Below are positions 8,317 to 15,531 of a stretch of 64,000 nucleotides of DNA, in pieces (the first letter of the stretch is position 1; the number at the start of each line of letters is the position of its first letter). The position numbers and the translations under genes are program-made. Below the pieces are notes generated by a model. The model saw nothing but the letters and a program-made list of their open reading frames with translations, searched no databases and had not been told where the DNA came from. Origin of the DNA: Shewanella sediminis HAW-EB3 (GTDB lineage Bacteria > Pseudomonadota > Gammaproteobacteria > Enterobacterales > Shewanellaceae); assembly GCF_000018025.1 (NCBI RefSeq), contig NC_009831.1, positions 1,550,001 to 1,614,000 of the forward strand. The letters are read 5' to 3'.

Positions 8317-9180
8317 CTATTGCAGGTTTTGGATTATGTTTGCTGCATTTCCCTTAAATCCGATAGCTCGTTTTGATAGATTATCGGGGACATCAGCATG
8401 GGTGAAGTTAATACGTAAAAGTTTCCAGTCTGGCATTGAACATATTATGTGCTCATTAGGCCAGCGGATAACTGACGGAGTATTGAAACCTGCACCTACC
8501 TCTATGATTACGCCTTTTTTATCTTTTGCCCGATTCAACCATTTTTCTAAACCCCGTCCGTTAGGGAGTAAGTGAGCATCAATAAATGAAGCATCTGAAC
8601 GAACATTAGGGAATACGGTGCCGCCACAGTTTGGACAGCAGGGAATCAAGGAGTTGTCTAAAAGGCGCTGAGTTTTAGGATCCGTTGCTGCTATGATTTT
8701 GTCAATTTGTGCTTTCCACGGCCATACGTCATCGGTACATGGTGTGGTACATTGCAACAGTGCATAATCGCCTTGAGGCGTATAGATACGGTTTGCATCA
8801 AATCCATTGCGCTCAAACATGGCATCAACATTGGATGTCATAACAAAGGTATTTTCATTATCAATATGTGCCGCTAATTGGTGAAATTGTTGATATACCT
8901 CTGTCTGAGGCCATTTAAAGCGTACAAAATTGACATGCGCAGCCCAATACCCCCATTGCAAATCGGGTGTCCAGTTATCAAAGCCAATGAGTTCATATTG
9001 AGCATTAAACCCATACTGTAGCATGGCCGGGTACTCACGTTTAAATAGAGCCGTATCAGCGTAGTTAATACCAGCCGCTGCGGTCATTCCTGCACCCGCA
9101 GAAAATAGAATAAACTCGGATTCCTCTAACCATGCTTTCGCGGTTGATATAAGCTGAGGGACGAAATCATGTCCATTCAT
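8317..9180 (-). CDS. Sirtuin of the SirTM (class M, macrodomain-linked) type
   Basis: 287 residues from the ATG at 9180, which has AAAGG at 8-base spacing; a longer frame back to 9261 lacks this. Rossmann NAD motif FSAGAGMTAAAGINYAD (~25-41), the TSNVD segment of sirtuins, GFD...R.Y.PQGDYALLQC, and two Cys pairs (QCTTPC; CCPNCGG) forming the zinc ribbon. The QGDY/QC..PC pattern fits SirTM, known in Staphylococcus and Streptococcus as a protein ADP-ribosyltransferase rather than a deacetylase. It overlaps the macrodomain gene by 14 bp, so the two are translated together. The lipoate-ligase and GcvH-like genes that accompany SirTM in Firmicutes are absent here. The antisense frame at 8291-8575 is a shadow. 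Confidence 0.85.
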   Translation of the reverse strand: MNGHDFVPQLISTAKAWLEESEFILFSAGAGMTAAAGINYADTALFKREYPAMLQYGFNAQYELIGFDNWTPDLQWGYWAAHVNFVRFKWPQTEVYQQFHQLAAHIDNENTFVMTSNVDAMFERNGFDANRIYTPQGDYALLQCTTPCTDDVWPWKAQIDKIIAATDPKTQRLLDNSLIPCCPNCGGTVFPNVRSDASFIDAHLLPNGRGLEKWLNRAKDKKGVIIEVGAGFNTPSVIRWPNEHIICSMPDWKLLRINFTHADVPDNLSKRAIGFKGNAANIIQNLQ

Positions 9181-10048
9181 AAATAAGCCTTTCGTAAATA
9201 GCTGCATCTGCTTGGGTATACAAGTTAAACACGACTTTCTCAAAATGCTGTGGGTGCTCACTTAGCCAGTCAGAAACTGTTTCAAGTGCAACGCTTGCCG
9301 CATCTATTTTGGGGTAGGAAAACACTCCTGTTGAAATAGCACAAAAGGCAAGTGTTTTTAAGTCGTTAATTTCAGAAGCTAGGGTTAAACAACTTTGATA
9401 AGCACTTTTTAGTTGCTTTTCATCTTCTTCATCAGGTAAATAACCTGAATGTAAGCATGGGCCTACAGTATGGATGACATACTTTGCTGGTAGTGCATAG
9501 CCTCTGGTTATTTTGGCTGACCCCGTTGGCTCCAAACCACCTTGTTGCTCAATAATGGTGGCACAATCATCTCTTAACCGAGATCCCGCAGCAGAATGGA
9601 TTACGTTATCAATACATCGGTGATTGGGTTGTCTGCAGCCTAATAGATAGACGTTAGCAGCATTAATAATTGCATCAACCTTAAGTTGAGTAATGTCACC
9701 GACCCAAATACTGGTGTTGCCTGCAGCTGGATAGGAGGTAGTATAAGTACTATCAATGGAGGGCAATGATGCTGTATCCGTAAGCGGTTGTTGAGCGTTT
9801 ACACAAGCTGCAATTGAGTCTATCTCGTTCATTAAATCTGTTGGCAGTCGATAGGGCTCCACCAGTGCTAAGGCCCCGTGTAGTTTTTCTAAAGCTTTTT
9901 GCTGTGAAATACTAGGAGAAAAAGAAACGTTAAGTTGCTCAAGCACTGAAATAATGGCTGGGTGCAAAAAGGCAGTTGGCTTAATGTTAGTAGCTTGGTC
10001 AAGTTTAATGGCTTGCCTATATTTATTTATTGGGAGGTAAGGAATCAT
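9167..10048 (-). CDS. Zinc-containing macrodomain protein-ADP-ribosylhydrolase
   Basis: 293 residues. An N-terminal ~95-residue helical extension precedes the macrodomain (IWVGDITQLKVDAIINAAN, then the hallmark LLGCRQPNHRCIDN with IHSAAGSRLRDDC, and later ISTGVFSYP). The Cys/His/Cys set in GCRQPNHRC and the following DDC segment is characteristic of the zinc-binding SirTM-linked macrodomain class, which removes ADP-ribose from protein. It is the first gene of a two-gene operon with the sirtuin. ATG start with AAAGGG upstream. The pair suggests a reversible ADP-ribosylation module, with the target unknown in this organism. Confidence 0.87.
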   Translation of the reverse strand: MIPYLPINKYRQAIKLDQATNIKPTAFLHPAIISVLEQLNVSFSPSISQQKALEKLHGALALVEPYRLPTDLMNEIDSIAACVNAQQPLTDTASLPSIDSTYTTSYPAAGNTSIWVGDITQLKVDAIINAANVYLLGCRQPNHRCIDNVIHSAAGSRLRDDCATIIEQQGGLEPTGSAKITRGYALPAKYVIHTVGPCLHSGYLPDEEDEKQLKSAYQSCLTLASEINDLKTLAFCAISTGVFSYPKIDAASVALETVSDWLSEHPQHFEKVVFNLYTQADAAIYERLIYEWT

Positions 10049-10110
10049 CGTTAACCCTTTGAAGCTTATCCGCCTGTTTTGCTCATTAAGGCTTCTATGT
10101 ATTAATCAAA

Positions 10111-10125
10111 TGTGCAAAACGCACA
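10111..10125. promoter_or_regulatory. Inverted repeat upstream of the macrodomain-sirtuin operon
   Basis: TGTGCAAAACGCACA: 5-bp arms TGTGC/GCACA around a 5-base centre, 63 bp before the macrodomain start. Plausible operator; the protein that binds it is unknown. Confidence 0.4.
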
Positions 10126-10186
10126 ATAATAATGCGTAAACATTTAGGAAAGCAGGGCCTCTAATATGAGACCCTGTTGAGGGCAA

Positions 10187-11071
10187 TTAAAACATACCGT
10201 TATCGTGAGCCATTTCGGCGGGTACTTCTTGAATGATGTCCCAATGCTCTACAATTTTTCCATCCTTAATGCGGAATAGATCATAGAAGGCTTGTGGTTT
10301 ATCATTCCAACGCCCTTCGCTTTGAGTTAAAACAAAATTACCTTCGCCGAGAATACGGTGAACTTTGTGATAATCGAACATATTATTTTGTGATGCAAGA
10401 TAGGCAAGGGCGTCATTTAGGCCATCTAAACCGTCTTTTACCATTGTATTATGTTGATCATATTGCTCTGTGCTGATGTATTCAGTGATTTTTTCAGGCG
10501 CTTTGCCAAAAAATACATCTTCCATAAAGTTAGCAATTAATTGTTTATTGTCTTTAGTTTTGTCGGTGTCAGTAACCAGTGTTGGGCCGTCGAATTGTGA
10601 GCGCCCACTTGCCGTTTCTTTAATAACAGGAGAAATGGCATCCCAATGCTCGGCAACTTGGCCACCTTGCATGCGCCATACATCAAACGTTACCACCTCT
10701 TTAGCGCCAAATGCTTCAGCATTATTATAAGTGTTATGCATAACAATGAAGTCACCATCTACCAATAAACGATGGTTTTTATAGGTTAGACCAGCTTCTT
10801 TTAATACCGGTAAAAATCCGATTGCTGGTGCTAGACCTGTTGGTACATGGGGGTTGTGTTGAATATAATCTTCACGGTAATACTCTTTCATTTTTACAGC
10901 ATCAAAATCTTTAAAAAAAGCGTCTTGTGCTTTTATGGCTGTTTGTTTCATTAGGTTGATATCCTGTTGATCGAATGATTGGGATTGTACGTTTCGTGTA
11001 TCTGTATGCGAACAAGCACTTAGACACGATACTGTAGCGATGAATAATGTGGCAGGTAGTAATTTTCTCAA
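10187..11071 (-). CDS. Lipoprotein with two SnoaL/NTF2-like repeats
   Basis: 294 residues from a TTG start with AAAGGA six bases upstream. The signal peptide ends in a lipobox (CLSAC), so the mature protein is lipid-anchored. Two homologous halves follow. Each has the pattern 'Y...YIQHNP/YDQHNT...G' and 'V.FD.WR...G...EHWD.I.' or 'YDLFRIKDGKIVEHWDIIQE', typical of SnoaL-like polyketide-cyclase/steroid-isomerase folds. The E-H-W-D motif occurs in both halves (EHWDAI; EHWDII). Enzymatic role unknown. It is separately transcribed from the macrodomain operon (139 bp gap with a weak hairpin at about 10153-10176). Confidence 0.8.
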   Translation of the reverse strand: MRKLLPATLFIATVSCLSACSHTDTRNVQSQSFDQQDINLMKQTAIKAQDAFFKDFDAVKMKEYYREDYIQHNPHVPTGLAPAIGFLPVLKEAGLTYKNHRLLVDGDFIVMHNTYNNAEAFGAKEVVTFDVWRMQGGQVAEHWDAISPVIKETASGRSQFDGPTLVTDTDKTKDNKQLIANFMEDVFFGKAPEKITEYISTEQYDQHNTMVKDGLDGLNDALAYLASQNNMFDYHKVHRILGEGNFVLTQSEGRWNDKPQAFYDLFRIKDGKIVEHWDIIQEVPAEMAHDNGMF

Positions 11072-11355
11072 GGTAATTCCTTTAAATAATGTTAAGCATG
11101 AGGTTTATAGTAGACATTTATTTAACATTTTATTAGAGGGGGAAAACTAATATAATTATTAACTCTAGCTAACTAATGGGGAGGGAATGTTTTCCATTAA
11201 AACATTAATATGACAATCTCATTTGATAACAAAAATGCTTTATCTTTTTTTGCTTGGTATAAGTAACCCAAAGATGACTAAAATCAATATCTTATGTTGT
11301 CCAGCCTAAGGGGGAGAGCTTTTTACGTTATCGTGTTCTGATCTAACTGGTAGTT

Positions 11356-12115
11356 ATGGGTAAACATAAAGATAGGAAGAATTTAGCGTAAAATCACCAA
11401 CTGGTCTCAGTACAACAAGGCATTGGTTAATCTAGTCTCGTAGACTTTCTGTATTGATGTTCAAGCGATTAGGGCTTGACGATGAGCTGTATATCACTGG
11501 CGTAGTGGTAGAGGTGAGAGTTACTCCGATGTTGCTATTGAAACTGCACTCGCCGTTAAAGGTGTATTCAATTTATCATTACGAGAACTTGAGGTCTTCA
11601 TTCACTCAGCTTTCCAACTCGCAGGCGTGCCTCTTATCTCGACGACTTTTAGCTGCACTAGCTGGCGAACCAAGAGTGTCGATATCAAATGTCGTGCACA
11701 GAGTCGTGGAATTGTGGAACATATAGCCATTGATTTAACGAGCCTCATGTCTACGGTGAAGTTGAATAGAAAACTCGTAAGCACGGTAATGAAGCGCCGT
11801 ACCTGACGTCAGTTTCAACTTGCGATATATAGCACCATGAGATATTAGTCTCTGAAGCGTCACTCGTTAACGTCGATGATATTGAGGTGTTGCCGACATT
11901 GTTCAATCATTTCTGAAGACTTATTGGACGGGTTTCAGCGGATGAAGCATACTGCACCAAAGCGCGTTATCAGAAACCGTCATGTACTGATACAAGTAAT
12001 TGAATAATATAAAACTTAGCCAGCGGAATTATAACACCTAAGTAGGTGAAGTACTGGCAGATGTTAAGGCCATCAACAAAGTCATAAGACTAGGTATACC
12101 AGTTACAAGCTGAAC
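11356..12115 (+). pseudogene. Decayed IS5-family (IS903-like group) transposase
   Basis: Transposase fragments can be followed through several frames: MGKHKDRKN, then RKITNWSQYNKALVN, then SYSDVAIETALAVKGVF and NLSLRELEVFIHSAFQLAG, then VDIKCRAQSRGIVEHIAIDL, then (new frame) VYGEVE*KTRKHGNEAPYL, EVLPTLFNHF and SADEAYCTKARYQ. These match the order of an IS5-type DDE transposase, with the first Asp in AIDL and the second in the ADEAY region. At least two frameshifts and several in-frame stops make it dead. Clean terminal inverted repeats were not recognised. The 90-residue frame starting at 11454 is a shadow of this remnant. Confidence 0.85.
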
Positions 12116-12171
12116 AACCGACCAAAAACTTGGGGGTGACTGCGTCTATAAAGGGTATTTGAACAAAAATG

Positions 12172-12194
12172 CCCCCGCATCAATACAACGGGGG
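12172..12194. terminator. C/G-rich hairpin downstream of the IS remnant
   Basis: CCCCCG and CGGGGG pair around an 11-base loop. No T run follows, so it may be a relic of the insertion element end rather than a terminator. Confidence 0.35.
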
Positions 12195-12333
12195 GTTAAC
12201 ATCAAATATGTCAAAGCGAGGGAACAGGTTTAGGTATTGGAAGTGGTCAATATTAATTGACCACTACAAGATTTTAACTTGTTACTATTTTTTATTACGT
12301 ACTTCCTATTAATATTGTTTTTATTTGCAAGCT

Positions 12334-13545
12334 TTAATGCGATGCATCTTGCATATTATTTGCTAAGTAAGATAAATACACAGTAATAACAGCCATTAGC
12401 CACATTAAAAGTGACATGGGAAGTAAATCTTCATGGATCAACAAACTTGATAAAGCCCCCATTAACGCTCCACATCCAAAGTTGAAAATACCCATCATGG
12501 CTGATGCAGAACCAGCGGCGCTTGAAAATGATTGCATATAAAGACTCATAGCATTAGGCGAAATCAGCCCTAAAGAACCGATTGCCAGTATCATTAACGA
12601 GACCATCATTTCTAAAGACAAACCAGTTGCATTACCGATGACAAATAGGCTAACCGCTATAAACTGAAGCATACTCCCAGTCAATAAAAGTTGTAAGGGA
12701 GATAGCCAACGTAAAAGGAAGGACGAAGCACGATTTAAAATCATCATCGCCAACAAATTACTAGCAAATAGAACTGGAAATAGCTCCTTGCTTACATGGA
12801 AGAACTCCATGTAAGCAAATGCTGCATTGGTAAGGAAAATAAACATAACAGAAGTTGCACTTGAACTTAGCAGTAAATACCGCCATGCTCTGATATTAGT
12901 CAAAACAACTTTGTAGGGGGTAAATAATTCCTTAAGGCCTGTTGTTTTTGTTGGTGTTGAATAGTCTTTTAGGCTGATAAGAGTGGCAACAAGAATAATA
13001 GCCGCATATATAGAAAGAAATATAAAAATAGCTTGCCACTGAAAAAAATGAAGCAAAATGGATCCAATTGCTGGTGCAATAAGGGGAGCACTCGCCATAA
13101 TAAGACTAGTTAAGGCAAACATACGAGTGCGCTCTAAACCTACATATCGGTCATTAACGATCGCTGATGAATTAACCATGGCTAAACCTCCTGACATTGC
13201 CTGCAAGAATCGTAAAGCTAGTAAATAAACAACTTGATCAACCCATACTAAAGCGGTACTGGTGCACATGAACCCAAAAAGACCAATGATTAATATGGGT
13301 TTTCTACCAAAATTATCAGATAGTGCTCCCCCTAAAAATTGTCCTAGTGCCAAACCGATGAAGAAGATGGAAATTGATGTTTGTATGATTTGTACGCTGC
13401 TACCAAAGTCAATTGCCATCAAAGGTAATGCAGGTAAATAGGTGTCAATACCTAAAGGCGCGAGGGCTGTAATTGAAGCTAATAATATAGCTAAAAAAAC
13501 ATTTTGGATATTACTCTGCACTAATGTTTTTCGAATTGATAACAT
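12334..13545 (-). CDS. MFS drug-resistance transporter, Bcr/CflA (DHA1) type
   Basis: 403 residues with about twelve hydrophobic segments. The first periplasmic/TM1 region has PLGIDTYLPALPLMA, a signature of Bcr/CflA exporters, followed by the MFS loop motif GALSDNFGRKPILIIG between TM2 and TM3. Expected to be an inner-membrane proton-driven efflux pump for small drugs; the substrate cannot be told from sequence. Divergent from a LysR regulator 133 bp away, a common arrangement in which the regulator controls the exporter. ATG start with weak upstream purines. Confidence 0.9.
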   Translation of the reverse strand: MLSIRKTLVQSNIQNVFLAILLASITALAPLGIDTYLPALPLMAIDFGSSVQIIQTSISIFFIGLALGQFLGGALSDNFGRKPILIIGLFGFMCTSTALVWVDQVVYLLALRFLQAMSGGLAMVNSSAIVNDRYVGLERTRMFALTSLIMASAPLIAPAIGSILLHFFQWQAIFIFLSIYAAIILVATLISLKDYSTPTKTTGLKELFTPYKVVLTNIRAWRYLLLSSSATSVMFIFLTNAAFAYMEFFHVSKELFPVLFASNLLAMMILNRASSFLLRWLSPLQLLLTGSMLQFIAVSLFVIGNATGLSLEMMVSLMILAIGSLGLISPNAMSLYMQSFSSAAGSASAMMGIFNFGCGALMGALSSLLIHEDLLPMSLLMWLMAVITVYLSYLANNMQDASH

Positions 13546-13610
13546 AAAGGTTTTGTATCCATGTAAGGTTTGATATTACTTTGGCAATAGATAGATTAAT
13601 CATATACACT

Positions 13611-13627
13611 TAATCATTACTTGATTA
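13611..13627. promoter_or_regulatory. Inverted repeat between divergent MFS and LysR genes
   Basis: TAATCA-TTACT-TGATTA, with a nearby GATTAATC palindrome at about 13594-13601. The A/T-rich dyad with T...A ends fits a LysR-type operator serving both promoters. Confidence 0.45.
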
Positions 13628-13678
13628 GTGAATATAAACTTACGTCATTATTAATGATTGCTTAACAATGGGCGTGTC

Positions 13679-14584
13679 ATGCAAAGTAGATTTTTAAGTA
13701 GACTCAAACGAATTGCTATTTTTTGTCAGGTAATTGATAGTGGTACAATGCGCGGGGCCGCAGAAAAATTAGGGATGACCCCTCCTGCTGTGAGCCAGTA
13801 TATTAGCCAATTGGAAGCTGAATTAGAAGTCACTCTCATCTATCGGTCCACTCGAAAAATAAGTTTGTCCGAAGCAGGAGAACAATATTATCGGCACGGG
13901 AAAAAAATGCTATCAGCTGCCGCTGATGCAGAGGAGGCCATCAATGAGCTTAAACATTCTCTTAACGGCGAACTGCGGGTTTCTGTCCCTGTTGGTTTAG
14001 CAACAAAGCCAATCGCGCAAGCATTGAAACCCTTAATTTCTACGAATCCCGAACTTAATCTCACCATCATTGCACATGATCAGTATATTGATCTTATTGA
14101 AGAAAAAGTTGATATAGCAGTACGAGTCGGTGAGCCTGAAGACTCAAATTTTATTTACCACCCATTGGGCAGTGTTCGGAAACATTTATTTTCCAGTGCA
14201 GAGTATTTGCAAAAGAATGGAAACCCAGTCACACCTGATGATTTAGAAAAGCATTCTTGGCTTGGGCTAATTAACAAACAAACTTTCTCTGAAATCGAAC
14301 TACACCACCCTAAACACAAACCTTATAGATTAACTCCCAAGTTAAGGCTGCGTTTTAATGATCTCAATTCGCTTATATGCCATGTCCAGGAGGGGTTTGG
14401 CATAGCTGTTCTTCCAGAGTTAGAGGTTCTTCATCTGATCGAGTCTGGAGAGTTAGTTAGAGTTTTACCCTGTTGGAGTCAGGGGAATCATGAAATCCAC
14501 GCACTGACGATCAATAAAAAAAACCCAATGAAAGTAAGAGCTGTTATTAAAGCACTTAAAGAATATTTTAGGGATAAAGGTTGA
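13679..14584 (+). CDS. LysR-family regulator, probably of the divergent exporter
   Basis: 301 residues from the ATG at 13679; the open frame reaches a TTG at 13658, but the LysR family normally begins close to this ATG. HTH: GTMRGAAEKLGMTPPAVSQY followed by ISQLEAELEVTLIYRSTR. The effector domain is of the LTTR PBP2 type, with VQEGFGIAVLPELEVLHLI near the C-terminus and a CrgA/AaeR-like 'LNGELRVSVPVGLA' entry. Likely autoregulatory with the MFS gene. Inducer unknown. Confidence 0.88.
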   Translation: MQSRFLSRLKRIAIFCQVIDSGTMRGAAEKLGMTPPAVSQYISQLEAELEVTLIYRSTRKISLSEAGEQYYRHGKKMLSAAADAEEAINELKHSLNGELRVSVPVGLATKPIAQALKPLISTNPELNLTIIAHDQYIDLIEEKVDIAVRVGEPEDSNFIYHPLGSVRKHLFSSAEYLQKNGNPVTPDDLEKHSWLGLINKQTFSEIELHHPKHKPYRLTPKLRLRFNDLNSLICHVQEGFGIAVLPELEVLHLIESGELVRVLPCWSQGNHEIHALTINKKNPMKVRAVIKALKEYFRDKG

Positions 14585-14954
14585 ATGTTTTTTATGTGGA
14601 ATTTATTTCGAATGTAGCGATTTATAATTATTGGGTCGTACACTCATTTAGGTATGAGTAATATTTGTATTTACAATGTTAGGTGTTTTGTTTTTTGATA
14701 AAATATCGCTGTCAGTTTTAACTTTCATCTTATATGTTTGTCATTCATTTTTGTATCCCTTTAAAATAATGAATCTCCAAGTGGCAAAGTAATAATCTGC
14801 TTGCAAGCTTGAATTCGGGGCCGCTAACTATTTTGTTAGAGAACGAAAGAAATCATTGGGTATGTATCGTAAGTTTAATCGAAAATGCCCTCCCTTTCTT
14901 TTACAGATGCGCACACTCAAAATTATTTAATTGTTTGCTGAATATTAAGGAGGC
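14585..14954. other. Gene-free AT-rich stretch
   Basis: No reading frame, tRNA or strong hairpin supported. A short inverted repeat CTAAC/GTTAG is present around 14824-14839. Confidence 0.4.
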
Positions 14955-15149
14955 GTGAAGTGTAACTATTGTTGGTTGATAAGTTATCCTATAGATTTTA
15001 TTAAGTTGTTTTGCATTGCGATGACAGTGATGTTGCTTATTTGTGAGGGGCGTTTTATCTTGGCTTTTCTTAGCTTGTTATTGTCGGTAATTATTGTTTC
15101 TCCTTATCGAGGTCTTTCAATGCTTGTATTTGAGTCTCATTGTGTTTAG
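14955..15149 (+). CDS. Small hydrophobic protein, unknown
   Basis: 64 residues from a GTG start preceded by an almost perfect AAGGAGG at short spacing (about 4 bases). Two hydrophobic segments (roughly residues 10-28 and 32-47) suggest a small inner-membrane protein. No family recognised. The stop codon lies inside the ribosome binding site of a second short frame, so the two may be translated together. Real expression is uncertain. Confidence 0.4.
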   Translation: MKCNYCWLISYPIDFIKLFCIAMTVMLLICEGRFILAFLSLLLSVIIVSPYRGLSMLVFESHCV

Positions 15150-15165
15150 GAGAGGTTAGTTATTC

Positions 15166-15339
15166 ATGTGGAAAATTAAAGTGGGGCGTTTGTGTGTCTA
15201 CATTGCAAGTTCTTTATTTTCATTTGGTAACCCTGAAATCACTGGCGGTAACGCACTTAGTTCTACGCTTCGGTTAGTCTCGATATTCGCCGTACGGGTG
15301 ATATCAAGGACCGTGACGAATAAATGTCTGTGCCTTTAG
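15166..15339 (+). CDS. Small ORF following the hydrophobic small ORF, unknown
   Basis: 57 residues, ATG start, with AGGAGAGG about ten bases upstream, directly after the preceding small ORF. Begins MWKIKVGRLCVYIASSLFSF, which could be a short membrane or signal segment. The remainder (TLRLVSIFAVRVISRTVTN) is basic-hydrophobic. No homology recognised. It could be a remnant of something larger upstream of alaS. Confidence 0.3.
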   Translation: MWKIKVGRLCVYIASSLFSFGNPEITGGNALSSTLRLVSIFAVRVISRTVTNKCLCL

Positions 15340-15531
15340 TGTTCACAGCGGATCATTTTTTCATTTTAAAACATAGATCCCGCCCGGGAACTGCTGATTT
15401 CCCCCCCTTTGCGACTTTGTGCTCCTAAAACTCTGGTTGTTATCATTGAGACTGCTTATAATGTTCGGCTAAATAGAATGTCGGTGATTTCACAGAGTCA
15501 CCGTTAGCTTAACCTTATTCAGGATGATTTC

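Noticed and set aside
8291..8575. 94-residue plus-strand frame
   Set aside because: It is the antisense shadow of the sirtuin gene; the minus strand has the clear NAD and zinc motifs and this frame has no ribosome binding site.
11454..11726. 90-residue frame
   Set aside because: The frame crosses the decayed IS5 transposase in the wrong phase; the transposase text is readable in another frame over the same bases.
1..14000. A defence island or integrated prophage
   Set aside because: No integrase, phage structural, restriction or toxin-antitoxin genes are visible; the sirtuin-macrodomain pair lacks typical defence partners.
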